Part shown: positions 45,709-54,632 of the stretch, in pieces
Layout of the letters: the number at the start of each line of letters is the position of its first letter
Numbering within the stretch: the first letter of the stretch is position 1
NCBI GenBank assembly: GCA_902600485.1
Contig: CACKJD010000001.1
Coordinates: 117,501-181,500, forward strand
Origin: an uncultured Pelagibacteraceae bacterium
Lineage (GTDB): Bacteria > Pseudomonadota > Alphaproteobacteria > Pelagibacterales > Pelagibacteraceae
Direction: 5' to 3'
DNA length: 64,000 nt
Notes under the pieces: model-generated
The model's database searches: none
Told to the model about the DNA's origin: nothing
Seen by the model: only the letters and a program-made list of their open reading frames with translations
Program-made: the position numbers and the translations under genes

Positions 45709-45924
45709 TTAAAATCTAAATATGATACGCCCTTTTGTTAAATCGTAGGGGGTAACTTCTACTGTAACATTATCTCCTTGCAAAACCCTAATTCTATTTT
45801 TTCTTAGCTTCCCTGCAGTGTGTGCAGTTACAATATGATTATTTTCCAGCTTTACTCTAAACATTGCATTAGGTAAAAGATCTATAACCTTTCCTTTAAA
45901 TTCTAAAGAGTCTTGCTTTGACAA
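45709..45924 (-). CDS. infA: Translation initiation factor IF-1
   Basis: 71 residues, standard OB-fold: [20 protein letters not shown] and [17 protein letters not shown]. It binds the A site of the 30S subunit during initiation. It follows hisD by 3 bases; the tRNA-Phe gene follows by one base. The neighbourhood murA-DUF2948-hisD-infA is usual in alphaproteobacteria. Confidence 0.97.
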   Translation of the reverse strand: MSKQDSLEFKGKVIDLLPNAMFRVKLENNHIVTAHTAGKLRKNRIRVLQGDNVTVEVTPYDLTKGRIIFRF

Positions 45925-45927
45925 ATA

Positions 45928-47208
45928 TTATTCTCCTATTCTTAATTTAACTGATTTAGCGTGTCCATCTAAACCTTCATAAGTTGCAAGATTTATAACT
46001 TTTTCACCAATAGTTTCAATACCCTTTTTTGATAAGTTTATATAAGAAATTCTTTTAAAAAAATCAAAAACAGACAATCCACTGAAAAATTTTGCAGAGG
46101 AGTGAGTTGGTAAAGTGTGATTACTACCCGCACAATAATCCGTTACGGCCATTGCTGAGAATTTCCCAGTGCATATCGAACCCGCATTTTTTACATTTTT
46201 TAAAATAGATTTATATTTATCCACACTAAGTTCTAAATGCTCTGGCGCTATAATGTTTATAATATCAGAAATTTTTTTATCCGAATTTGCAAAAATTAAT
46301 AAACCATTTTTTTTTAAGCTTCCTGATGCAATTTTTTTACGTGGTAAACTTTGCAACTGTATTTTTAATTCCTTTTGGACTTTATCGATTAATCCTTTAT
46401 TCTTTGAGATAAGGATACATTGAGCATTAACATCATGTTCTGCTTGACCAATTAAATCTGCTGCAACCCATTTCACGTTTGAGCTTTTGTCTGCGACGAC
46501 TGTTATTTCTGATGGGCCTGCAATCATATCGATACCAACTTCACCAAAAACTATTTTTTTCGCTGCTGCAACATAAATATTTCCGGGTCCAACTATTTTA
46601 TCTACTCGTTTAATTGTTTTTGTTCCATAAGTAAGTGCAGCTATTGCTTGTGCTCCACCTACTCTATAAATTTCTCTTACACCACATTTTTTGGCTGCAT
46701 ATAAAACAGCAGCACTTTGATCTTTGTCTCTTACAGGATTTGCAATAACAATTCTTTTGACACCTGCAAGCATAGCAGGAATTGCATTCATTAAAACTGT
46801 AGATGGAAAACTTGCATTGCCACCGGGTATATAAATCCCAACCGAATTCAAAGGTTTGTACTTGTAATCAATTTTATTATTCAAACTATCTGAAAATTTA
46901 ATATCTTTCGACTTTTGATTTTTATGAAACAATAAAATTCTCTGGAATGCGAAATCAATAGATTTTTTTACTTTTGGATCTAATCTTTTAATATTTCTAG
47001 TTATATTTTCGTGGCTTGACTTAAGCTTTTTATTTTTATTGAATTTTTTTTCATATTTAAGTATTGCTTTATCCCCATTTCTTTTTACATCTAAAACAAT
47101 TTTTTTTGCAATATTATAATCCCTATCAGAAAAAACTGACCTCTTATTTATTTTTTTTATTAGATCCTTTTGAAAATTTTTACTGTTTGCATTTAATTTA
47201 TAAGTCAT
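45928..47208 (-). CDS. hisD: Histidinol dehydrogenase
   Basis: 426 residues. It oxidises histidinol to histidine in two NAD-dependent steps. GPGNIYVAAAKK, DMIAGPSEITVVAD and AEHDVNAQ (zinc and base region) are present, as is the final GLDGHAKSV. It overlaps the DUF2948 gene by 11 bases and lies apart from hisG/hisZ. Confidence 0.96.
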   Translation of the reverse strand: MTYKLNANSKNFQKDLIKKINKRSVFSDRDYNIAKKIVLDVKRNGDKAILKYEKKFNKNKKLKSSHENITRNIKRLDPKVKKSIDFAFQRILLFHKNQKSKDIKFSDSLNNKIDYKYKPLNSVGIYIPGGNASFPSTVLMNAIPAMLAGVKRIVIANPVRDKDQSAAVLYAAKKCGVREIYRVGGAQAIAALTYGTKTIKRVDKIVGPGNIYVAAAKKIVFGEVGIDMIAGPSEITVVADKSSNVKWVAADLIGQAEHDVNAQCILISKNKGLIDKVQKELKIQLQSLPRKKIASGSLKKNGLLIFANSDKKISDIINIIAPEHLELSVDKYKSILKNVKNAGSICTGKFSAMAVTDYCAGSNHTLPTHSSAKFFSGLSVFDFFKRISYINLSKKGIETIGEKVINLATYEGLDGHAKSVKLRIGE

Positions 47209-47599
47209 TTTTAATTTCCTTTAAATCTTCAAGTGTAACTTCTATAATTTCCGAGGATAACGTTATAAAGCCATTATTAGAAAATAACAAATTAAATTCG
47301 AAGCCTTTTTTTGTTTTAATAGTATCTATAGCAAGAAGTGACAAATCTTCTTTTAATGAATATTGATTTATATTTTTTGACTTAGCTTGATCAATAAATT
47401 CGAATTTACATATGCTCAATACTTTATTTTTATTTTTTGTTTTAATTGAGTTTCTTTGTAGAGATAGTAGAAAAATCTTATTTTCTTTTAAAAATTTAAT
47501 ATCTGATATTTTTAAAATTGATTTATGACAATATAAAGAAATTAGGTTTAATCCATTCAAATCTCTTGCTAAAATTTTAGCTAAATATTTTTTGGACAT
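47198..47599 (-). CDS. DUF2948 family protein
   Basis: 133 residues, soluble, mostly beta-strand pattern. The stretch DLSLLAIDTIKTKKGFEFNL and the closing IEVTLEDLKEI fit DUF2948, which in alphaproteobacteria sits between murA and hisD exactly as here. The function is unknown. It starts at the murA stop (one shared base) and is clearly cotranscribed. Confidence 0.75.
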   Translation of the reverse strand: MSKKYLAKILARDLNGLNLISLYCHKSILKISDIKFLKENKIFLLSLQRNSIKTKNKNKVLSICKFEFIDQAKSKNINQYSLKEDLSLLAIDTIKTKKGFEFNLLFSNNGFITLSSEIIEVTLEDLKEIKNDL

Positions 47600-48867
47600 T
47601 ATTTTTTTAATTTAATTTTAATACCCAATTTTTTGAGCTTGATTTGTAAGTTTTCATAACCTCTCAAACCATGATAAATTCTAGATATTGTAGAAGATCC
47701 TTCAGCCGATATTGCTCCTAAAATTATTGAAAATGTAGTTCTTAAATCTGATGAAATACAATCAGCAGCATTTAGTTTTTTTTGTCCAATAATAAATGCC
47801 CTATTTTTTTTTATTGATATTTTTGCACCCATTCTTTTTAACTCTGGTACTGCCATAAATCTATTGGAGAATACAGTTTCTTCAATTACACTTTTTCCGG
47901 ACACCTTAGTTAAAACTGCAAGGATAATTGGCATGTTGTCGGTAGCGAATTGTGGCCAAGGACCAGTTTTAATTGATGTTGGTTTTATTTTTTTACCTGG
48001 TGAGATCATGATTGAATTCCCATTTATTTTTATTTTATATCCGATTTTTTTTAAAATTCTTAATTCTGTATATAAATATTTGGGATCAATTTTTTTTACT
48101 TTGATTCTACCATTAGTTATAGCAGCGACACATAAATAACTAAAAGCTTCAATTCTATCACCTATAATGGTGTGATCACCATTTACAAGCTCTCTAACCC
48201 CTTGAATTTTTATAGATCTTTTTCCTATAAACTTTATTTTAGCTCCAGAATTATTTAAAAATTTAATCAAATCTTTTACTTCTGGTTCTATTGAAATATT
48301 TTTGATTATATGTTCGCCTTTTATAAGCACTGAAGCCATTATCAAATTTGAACTTCCTGTAACAGTTACTTTCGGAAATTTAAAAATATTTCCTTTTAAA
48401 CCATTTTTTGAGTAAATGTTTACATAACCTCTCTTAAGAATATTATCTGCACCGAGACTTTTAAATCCTGAAAGATGCCAAGAAGTGTCTCTAATACCTA
48501 AAGCACAACCTCCACCTAAAGCAACTCTAATTTTACTTTTTGGATATCTGGCTAATAAAGGTCCCATTGTTAAAACACCCGCTCTCATAGTGGAAACTAA
48601 ATTGTATGGAACAATTAATTTATGCTTTTTATTATTTATTATTTTAATAATTTTTTTTTCTTTTATGAGCTCAACTTTTGAACCTAAAGATATGAGCAAA
48701 TCTTTCATAGTTAAAACATCATTAACAAAAGGTACGTTTCTCAAAATAACTTTTTTCTTAAACAAAATAGAAGCTGCCATTAAAGGCAAACAAGAATTTT
48801 TAGCGCCACTTACATTAATTTCACCCTTAACACCTTTATTAGGGCCATTTATTAAAAATCTTTTCAT
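47599..48867 (-). CDS. murA: UDP-N-acetylglucosamine 1-carboxyvinyltransferase
   Basis: 422 residues. First committed step of peptidoglycan synthesis. SGAKNSCLPLMAA contains the catalytic lysine region, and the reactive cysteine is in LGGGCALGIRDTSWH. The usual RPVD after that loop is RDTS here. Cysteine means the enzyme should be fosfomycin-sensitive by family rule. It overlaps nothing upstream and follows dcd directly. Confidence 0.95.
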   Translation of the reverse strand: MKRFLINGPNKGVKGEINVSGAKNSCLPLMAASILFKKKVILRNVPFVNDVLTMKDLLISLGSKVELIKEKKIIKIINNKKHKLIVPYNLVSTMRAGVLTMGPLLARYPKSKIRVALGGGCALGIRDTSWHLSGFKSLGADNILKRGYVNIYSKNGLKGNIFKFPKVTVTGSSNLIMASVLIKGEHIIKNISIEPEVKDLIKFLNNSGAKIKFIGKRSIKIQGVRELVNGDHTIIGDRIEAFSYLCVAAITNGRIKVKKIDPKYLYTELRILKKIGYKIKINGNSIMISPGKKIKPTSIKTGPWPQFATDNMPIILAVLTKVSGKSVIEETVFSNRFMAVPELKRMGAKISIKKNRAFIIGQKKLNAADCISSDLRTTFSIILGAISAEGSSTISRIYHGLRGYENLQIKLKKLGIKIKLKK

Positions 48868-49419
48868 TTATTTTGATTTTGCTAGAGTAATTCCAACTTG
48901 GCCTTGATACTTACCTTTTCTATCTGAGTAAGAAACCTCCGGTTGATCTCCTTTAAAAAATAATATTTGTGCAGCGCCACTATTAGCATAAAGTTTTATA
49001 GAATTACTTGTGTGATTAGAAAACTCTAAAACTAAATTTCCATGCCATCCTGCTTCTAAAACTGTTGGAGGAGTACCTAATCCGCATCTTGCATAAGTAG
49101 ATTTAGCTGTAACAAGTCCTGTAACATTTCTTGGCATTTTAAAATATTCTAAACTACTTGCTAGTGCAAATGAATTTGGAGGTATTAATATGAACTCTTC
49201 ACCTTTAACTGTCACAAAATTATCCTCACTGAAATTTTTTGGATCAGCTGTGGCACCTTTTATATTTGTAAATATTTTAAATTCTGTGCCGCATCTTAAA
49301 TCATAACCAAAAGAGTTAAGCCCGTGACTTATGCCTTTTGATATACTTTCTGAGACGAAAGGTGTTATCATTTCTTCCTCTTCCGATAACTTTATTATTT
49401 GTTTATCGTTTAGTATCAT
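48868..49419 (-). CDS. dcd: dCTP deaminase
   Basis: 183 residues. It deaminates dCTP to dUTP, feeding dTTP synthesis. AKSTYARCGLG, then the catalytic glutamate in VLEAGWHGNLVLEFSN, and QGQVGITLAKSK at the end. The trimeric dUTPase-like fold is expected. It begins inside the end of a tiny basic ORF and is followed directly by murA. Confidence 0.95.
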   Translation of the reverse strand: MILNDKQIIKLSEEEEMITPFVSESISKGISHGLNSFGYDLRCGTEFKIFTNIKGATADPKNFSEDNFVTVKGEEFILIPPNSFALASSLEYFKMPRNVTGLVTAKSTYARCGLGTPPTVLEAGWHGNLVLEFSNHTSNSIKLYANSGAAQILFFKGDQPEVSYSDRKGKYQGQVGITLAKSK

Positions 49420-49516
49420 TTTTTTTTTTTGGTTTTTTAAAAATTTTTCTTTTTCTTAAGTTTTGACGTAAAGCCCTTTCAAGATCAAGCTTTGAGGGCT
49501 TTCTTTTGTTATTCAT
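49403..49516 (-). CDS. Tiny basic protein upstream of dcd
   Basis: 37 residues, too short for most gene callers. It reads MNNKRKPSKLDLERALRQNL at the start, followed by an Arg/Lys-rich tail. The stretch LERALRQNLRKRK looks like an amphipathic basic helix and resembles short conserved proteins I associate with alphaproteobacteria. It overlaps the dcd start by 17 bases and is 5 bases past the next small gene. Possibly ribosome- or RNA-associated; no function is known to me. Confidence 0.5.
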   Translation of the reverse strand: MNNKRKPSKLDLERALRQNLRKRKIFKKPKKKNDTKR

Positions 49517-49521
49517 TTTTT

Positions 49522-49731
49522 TTATTTTTTTTCAGGATTTGTTAAGTGCTCTAATGTGACTACTTGATCGATAGGAATTGTTTCTTCTTCTTTTTTATTT
49601 AAGCCAGACTTAAGTTGTTTTTTTGCTCTTTTCTCAGCAAGCTTTTTTTCTCTTTTAGCTTGCTTCTCCATAGCTTTGGCACCTCTTGTAGATTTATAAT
49701 CGTAGTGAATTCCCATAAATTTTCTTAACAA
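49522..49731 (-). CDS. Small charged coiled-coil protein
   Basis: 69 residues, or 64 from Met at 49716 (MGIHYDYKSTRGAKAMEKQA), which looks the better start. Residues 20-45 form a strongly charged Lys/Arg/Glu/Ala helix, probably a coiled coil. I do not recognise the family. It heads the run of small ORF-dcd-murA-DUF2948-hisD-infA. Confidence 0.6.
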   Translation of the reverse strand: MLRKFMGIHYDYKSTRGAKAMEKQAKREKKLAEKRAKKQLKSGLNKKEEETIPIDQVVTLEHLTNPEKK

Positions 49732-49815
49732 AAATTATACTTATATTAAAAAAAAAAAATAAGGCAATAATTTGAAAAAATTAATTTTATACAGTAAATT
49801 TATCATTTCTTAGAA

Positions 49816-49891
49816 GCCCCTTTAACTCAGGTAGTAGAGTATTTCCATGGTAAGGAAAAAGTCGTCCGTGCAAGTCGGGCAAGGGGCACCA
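49816..49891 (+). tRNA. tRNA-Thr (GGT) with A18 and G55
   Basis: 76 bases with encoded CCA. Acceptor GCCCCTT pairs with AAGGGGC; the anticodon loop ATGGTAA gives GGT on a perfect TTTCC/GGAAA stem. The D-loop AGGTAGTA has A at position 18 and the T-loop TGCAAGT has G at position 55, as in the tRNA-Phe of this window. Pair 10-25 is A-U instead of the usual G-C. All stems are intact, so it is probably functional. Confidence 0.94.
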
Positions 49892-49897
49892 ATTATT

Positions 49898-50614
49898 TTA
49901 TTTATACAATTTCTTTTTCAAAAAAACGCTAATAATTACTATGAACAAGAAAGCTATAAGAGGTAAATATATATCTTTAGAAAAAATTATTTCAAAAAAT
50001 GAAGGTGGAGCTGTATTAGCATCAATAATTTTTTCAAGACCGCTGCCAATTGAAACCATAATAAATAATTGAGGAATCATCCCAATTAAAGTTCCAAAAA
50101 AATAATTTTTTATTTTGATATTAAATATTACAGGAAGTGTATTAGCTATAAAAAAAGGTATTCCTCCGATAAATCTATAAACTAAAAAATATAAAAATTC
50201 ATTTTTGTTAAATAACTCTTTTAAGAAAACCATTCTATTACCAAGTTTTTGGTGAACCAAATTTTTGAAAAAGAAAATAGTAATCAAATATAATAATAAA
50301 GAACCAATAGATAAAGATATTGCAATTAGAATTGTACCAATCCATTTTCCAAATATGAAACCTGCTGCTAAAGCGACTGGTGAACCAAATCCCAGCAACA
50401 AAACCCAAATAACTACAAAGAAAAAAAAAGTTATGATTAATGTAAAGTAATTTTTATTTTTTAGATTAGAAAAGTAGTCAACATTGTTTTTTATAAACTC
50501 ATAACTTGATACTTCTTGTAAAGAAAATTTACTAAAAAAATAATATAAGAATGTGGATATCAAAATTATATAAGAAATACCTAAATAAATTTTTAATTTT
50601 TTTGTATTTTCCAT
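49898..50614 (-). CDS. TVP38/TMEM64 (VTT domain) membrane protein
   Basis: 238 residues, about six hydrophobic segments. The VTT/SNARE-associated domain is marked by GFGSPVALAAGFIFGKWIG and YRFIGGIPFFIANTLPVIF, and by the re-entrant loop region after it. Related proteins include DedA family members involved in lipid scrambling or membrane homeostasis; the substrate is unknown here. It stands alone between tRNA-Thr and the divergent rpmH. Confidence 0.88.
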   Translation of the reverse strand: MENTKKLKIYLGISYIILISTFLYYFFSKFSLQEVSSYEFIKNNVDYFSNLKNKNYFTLIITFFFFVVIWVLLLGFGSPVALAAGFIFGKWIGTILIAISLSIGSLLLYLITIFFFKNLVHQKLGNRMVFLKELFNKNEFLYFLVYRFIGGIPFFIANTLPVIFNIKIKNYFFGTLIGMIPQLFIMVSIGSGLEKIIDANTAPPSFFEIIFSKDIYLPLIAFLFIVIISVFLKKKLYK

Positions 50615-50698
50615 ATGCAGAAGTATTATAAAAATTTTCTGTACTTATACATATATATTTTCTATAACTACCCAAAATTTTAATATTTAGTATTACCT

Positions 50699-50833
50699 AT
50701 GAAAAGAACATATCAACCAAGCAGACTTGTTAGAAAAAGGCGTCACGGCTTCAGATCTAAAATGAAAACAAAAGGTGGTAGAAAACTACTATCAAGGAGA
50801 AGGAAAAAAGGTAGAAAAAAACTAACCGTATAA
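50699..50833 (+). CDS. rpmH: 50S ribosomal protein L34
   Basis: 44 residues, very basic: [20 protein letters not shown] and a closing GRKKLTV are invariant family features. The stop overlaps the rnpA start as TAATG. It begins the rpmH-rnpA-yidD-yidC cluster, conserved across bacteria. Confidence 0.98.
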   Translation: MKRTYQPSRLVRKRRHGFRSKMKTKGGRKLLSRRRKKGRKKLTV

Positions 50834-51177
50834 TGGGTATTAAAATTTTAAGCCTTTCTAAAAATGAAGATTTCAAAAAAATTTTATCTGGTAAGAAAAT
50901 AAATAATCATTATTCTACAATTTTTTTTAAAAAGTTGACAAATAAAAACAATAATAGATTAAATCTAAGTATTATTACTAAAAAAAAACTTGGAAGAGCA
51001 GTCCAAAGAAACAAAATTAAAAGAAGATTAAAAAATATAATTAATTATATTCTTAGATCTATAAAAATAAATTCAAAATATTCATACTTAATTATTGCTA
51101 AAAAAAATGTTTTAGATAGTAAGTACAGTGATATTAAAGAAACAATGCTTGTAGATTTTAAAAAAATTTATGATTAA
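50833..51177 (+). CDS. rnpA: Ribonuclease P protein component
   Basis: 114 residues. Protein cofactor of RNase P for tRNA 5' maturation. The signature is [19 protein letters not shown], matching the R-N-x2-K-R-x2-R consensus. The N-terminus is diverged but the fold size fits. Overlaps yidD by 8 bases. Confidence 0.94.
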   Translation: MGIKILSLSKNEDFKKILSGKKINNHYSTIFFKKLTNKNNNRLNLSIITKKKLGRAVQRNKIKRRLKNIINYILRSIKINSKYSYLIIAKKNVLDSKYSDIKETMLVDFKKIYD

Positions 51178-51412
51178 ATTTATTAACATAATACTAATAA
51201 AAATTATTAAATTATATCAATATCTAATTTCTCCGTTGCTGGGAAATAACTGTAGATATTTTCCATCTTGTTCAGATTACTTCATTGATTGTTTAAAAAC
51301 TTATGGACCTTTGAAAGGATCTATTAAAGGATTACTAAGACTATCAACTTGCCACCCAATTAAATTTTTAGGTGGAGGTGAAGGTTATAGACCTTTAAAA
51401 AATAAAAAATAA
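51170..51412 (+). CDS. yidD: Membrane protein insertion efficiency factor YidD
   Basis: 80 residues. [20 protein letters not shown] and [11 protein letters not shown] are the family signature, with an amphipathic N-terminal helix. It helps YidC insert membrane proteins. The order rnpA-yidD-yidC is standard. Confidence 0.95.
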   Translation: MIKFINIILIKIIKLYQYLISPLLGNNCRYFPSCSDYFIDCLKTYGPLKGSIKGLLRLSTCHPIKFLGGGEGYRPLKNKK

Positions 51413-51414
51413 TT

Positions 51415-53091
51415 ATGGATACAAAAAATATAATAGCCGCTATATCGCTTAGTTTAGCTATCATAGTAATGTGGAGCTTATTTTTTCAACCTTCACCGGA
51501 AGAAATAAAAAAAAGAAAAGAAAAAGAAAAGATTGTTAACAGTAATGACGCTCCATATATAGACACTAATGAAAAAATTACCAACCTCTCCAGAGAAGAG
51601 GCATTAAAATTAAATGATAGATTTTATTTCGAAAATGAGAGTGTTAAGGGCTCAATTTCATTAAAAGGTGCAACAATAGATGATTTAATTTTCAAAAAAT
51701 ATAAAACTCAACTTGAGTCTGATCAATTCGTAACTTTATTAAATCCCAAATCAACTTCAAATGGTTATTATATTGAATCTGGTTGGGCATCTAACAATAA
51801 AAATATAGATATTCCTAATAATAAAACAATTTGGAAAATTGAAGGTAATTCAAGACTTACACCAAATGATGATGTGACCCTTGTTTGGAAAAATAATCAG
51901 GGATTAACTTTTGAGAAGATTATAAAAATTGACAATCAATATTTATTCACCATAGAACAAAAAATTAAAAATAGTTCAGATAAGATTTATAGTTTTTACC
52001 CATACGCACAAATTATTAGAACTAAAATTCCAGAGATTATAGACTTTTTTATTTTACATGAGGGACCTCTTGGAGTTTTAGATGATCAACTGATTGAAAA
52101 AGATTACAAAGATATCTTAGACAAGAAATATTCAAAAAATGCTAATAATGGATTTTTAGGAATAACTGACAAATATTGGTTAACAAGTATAATTCCTCAA
52201 AAAAATAAAAAATTTAGAGCTGACTTTGAATACAATGAAAAATTCAAAGTAAACTATATAGAAACAAACTCTTATGACTCTAAACCAAATGCCCAAATTA
52301 GTAATATTGTTAATGTAGTTGTTGCAGCAAAAGAAGTAAATGTTATCGATGGTTATAATGAAAGTTTAGGTCTTGAAAAGTTCGATCTTGTAATTGATTG
52401 GGGTTGGTTTTATTGGATAGTAAAACCCCTATTTTTTTTAAATGATTATTTCTTTAAACTCGCAGGTAATTATGGAATTGCAATAATACTAATAACTGTC
52501 TGTTTAAGATTAGCATTTTTTCCATTAAATAATTATGCTTTTAAATCAATGAGCCGTATGAAGTTAGTGCAACCCGAGATGGCTCGTTTAAAAGAAATTC
52601 ACAAAGATGATAAAATGAAATTACAACAGGCAATGATGCAACTATATAAGAAAGAAGGCATTAACCCAGTATCAGGCTGTTTGCCAATTTTGATTTCTAT
52701 ACCCTTCTTCTTTGCAATTTACAAAATGTTATTTGTAACTATTGAAATGAGACATCAGCCATTTTTTGGATGGATAAAAGATTTGTCTGAAAAGGACCCA
52801 ACTTCAATTTTTAATTTATTTGGTTTAATTCCATGGGATCCACCATCTTTCATGATTATTGGGGCTCTTCCCGTAATGATGGGTTTTACAATGTGGCTGC
52901 AGCAGAAACTTAATCCAGCCCCTCAAGATGAAATTCAAAAAAAAATTTTCATGTTCTTTCCATTATTTTTAACAATAATTTTAGCTCCTTTTCCGTCAGG
53001 ACTTGTGCTGTATTGGACCGCAAACAATATTCTTACTATGGCCCAACAGTATGTAATTATGAAAAGAACTACTGTTAAAACCGCCTCTTAA
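51415..53091 (+). CDS. yidC: Membrane protein insertase YidC
   Basis: 558 residues. N-terminal helix (about 5-24), a large periplasmic P1 domain (about 45-330) and five C-terminal membrane helices with the hydrophilic groove. MKLVQPEMARLKEIHKDDKM is the cytoplasmic hairpin, and GCLPILISIPFFFAIYKML begins the conserved core. It inserts membrane proteins alone or with SecYEG. engB, which often follows, is absent; argB starts right after the stop. Confidence 0.96.
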   Translation: MDTKNIIAAISLSLAIIVMWSLFFQPSPEEIKKRKEKEKIVNSNDAPYIDTNEKITNLSREEALKLNDRFYFENESVKGSISLKGATIDDLIFKKYKTQLESDQFVTLLNPKSTSNGYYIESGWASNNKNIDIPNNKTIWKIEGNSRLTPNDDVTLVWKNNQGLTFEKIIKIDNQYLFTIEQKIKNSSDKIYSFYPYAQIIRTKIPEIIDFFILHEGPLGVLDDQLIEKDYKDILDKKYSKNANNGFLGITDKYWLTSIIPQKNKKFRADFEYNEKFKVNYIETNSYDSKPNAQISNIVNVVVAAKEVNVIDGYNESLGLEKFDLVIDWGWFYWIVKPLFFLNDYFFKLAGNYGIAIILITVCLRLAFFPLNNYAFKSMSRMKLVQPEMARLKEIHKDDKMKLQQAMMQLYKKEGINPVSGCLPILISIPFFFAIYKMLFVTIEMRHQPFFGWIKDLSEKDPTSIFNLFGLIPWDPPSFMIIGALPVMMGFTMWLQQKLNPAPQDEIQKKIFMFFPLFLTIILAPFPSGLVLYWTANNILTMAQQYVIMKRTTVKTAS

Positions 53092-53940
53092 ATGGAACTA
53101 GAAAAAATTTTACCTAAAGATGGTCCTCCTATTGAGGAAGTTCAGAAATACGTTCAGAAATATAAAAATGAATTAATAGTAATTAAATATGGCGGCAACG
53201 TATTTATTGACAGAGAAATTTTTAATAATTTTATATCTGATTTAAAAATTTTAAACAAGTTAGGGCTTTCTGTTATTGTAGTACATGGTGGAGGCCCTAG
53301 AATAAAAAGAGAATTAGATAAATCAAACATCAAATCAAAGTTTATAAGAGGTTTAAGAGTAACCGACAAAAAAATTATAAATATTGTAGAAAATGTTCTT
53401 ATAGATTTTAATAATGACATTGTTAAATCATTAAAAGAAAAAGGAACAAAAGGAGTTTCAATTAATACAAAGAATAATAATGTCATTCATGTTGATCCAG
53501 AGTCAAGTGAATTAGGCTTTGTAGGTGTGCCTAAAAAAATTGAACATAATGTTATTAATAAAATATTAAATGAAAATTTTATTCCTGTAATTTCTCCTTT
53601 AGGATTAGGAAAAGATCTACAAACTTATAATATAAACGGAGACACTGCTGCAGGAGCAATAGCTAAATCGCTCAAATCAAGAAGATTGCTTTTAATGACA
53701 AATGTAGAAGGAGTTTTAGACAAAAATAAAAAGTTAATACAAGAAATTTCCTCTTCCAAAATTTTAGAGATGATCAAAGATGAGACAATAACTGAGGGAA
53801 TGATACCAAAGATAAATACATGTTTAGACGCTATTAATAATGGAGTAACCGCTGTTGCAATAATTGATGGTAGAAAAAAACATTCAATATTATTTGAAAT
53901 TTTTTCAGATAAAGGATCAGGAACTTTAATAAGAAAATGA
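53092..53940 (+). CDS. argB: Acetylglutamate kinase
   Basis: 282 residues. Second step of arginine synthesis. VIKYGGNVFID and VVHGGGPRIKRELD form the ATP and acetylglutamate sites; NINGDTAAGAIA and MTNVEGVLDKN are typical. The N-terminal helix of about 20 residues is seen in arginine-inhibitable hexameric forms, which suggests feedback control (inference). It starts directly after yidC and overlaps the HAD gene by 4 bases. Confidence 0.96.
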   Translation: MELEKILPKDGPPIEEVQKYVQKYKNELIVIKYGGNVFIDREIFNNFISDLKILNKLGLSVIVVHGGGPRIKRELDKSNIKSKFIRGLRVTDKKIINIVENVLIDFNNDIVKSLKEKGTKGVSINTKNNNVIHVDPESSELGFVGVPKKIEHNVINKILNENFIPVISPLGLGKDLQTYNINGDTAAGAIAKSLKSRRLLLMTNVEGVLDKNKKLIQEISSSKILEMIKDETITEGMIPKINTCLDAINNGVTAVAIIDGRKKHSILFEIFSDKGSGTLIRK

Positions 53941-54629
53941 AAGATTTAAAAAAAATGAAATATCTATTATTAGATCTTGATGGAGTATGTTACGGGAAAC
54001 ATAATAATTATTCATTAGAAAAAGTATTTGGCCAAGTATCCAATCGTATGACACAATTTATTTCTGAAAGACTTAAGATAAATCGAGATGAAGCTAAAAA
54101 ATTGCAAACTGATTATTTTTATAAGTATAACACAAGTTTAAACGGGCTGATGATACATCATGACATACCACCTCAAGAATTTTTGAAATATGTACACACA
54201 ATCGATCTCTCTTTTATGAAAGAAGATAAAATTATGAGAGATGAATTGATTAATTTAGATATGGAGAAGTTTATTTTCACCAATGGGAGTGCTGAACACG
54301 CTGAAAACATATTATCACACCTTGGAGTATATGATCTTTTTGGAAGAGATAAAGTGTTCGATATTCAAGATGCTGGTTATGTCCCAAAACCAGAGGCAAA
54401 GACTTTTGATCTAATGCTCAATAAATTTAAGATAAATCCAAAAGAAACGATCTATATTGAAGATATTGCAAAAAATTTAGGTATTGGTCACGAAAGAGGA
54501 TGCTATACAGTTTGGCTAATTAATGATGAGCATTTTGGCAAGATAGACTCTAATAAAGATTATATTTCTCATAAAATAGAAAATCTGTCTTTATTTCTTA
54601 AAGAAATAAGGCTATTAAAAAACAAGTAA
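53937..54629 (+). CDS. HAD-family pyrimidine 5'-nucleotidase-like protein
   Basis: 230 residues. Motif I LLDLDGVCYG, motif II FTNGSAEHA, motif III K in PKPEAKTF and motif IV YIEDIAKNLG, with an alpha-helical cap between I and II. It most resembles the SDT1/YjjG-like pyrimidine 5'-nucleotidases found beside argB in alphaproteobacteria. The substrate is not certain. dapD follows after 3 bases. Confidence 0.85.
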   Translation: MKDLKKMKYLLLDLDGVCYGKHNNYSLEKVFGQVSNRMTQFISERLKINRDEAKKLQTDYFYKYNTSLNGLMIHHDIPPQEFLKYVHTIDLSFMKEDKIMRDELINLDMEKFIFTNGSAEHAENILSHLGVYDLFGRDKVFDIQDAGYVPKPEAKTFDLMLNKFKINPKETIYIEDIAKNLGIGHERGCYTVWLINDEHFGKIDSNKDYISHKIENLSLFLKEIRLLKNK

Positions 54630-54632
54630 ATT

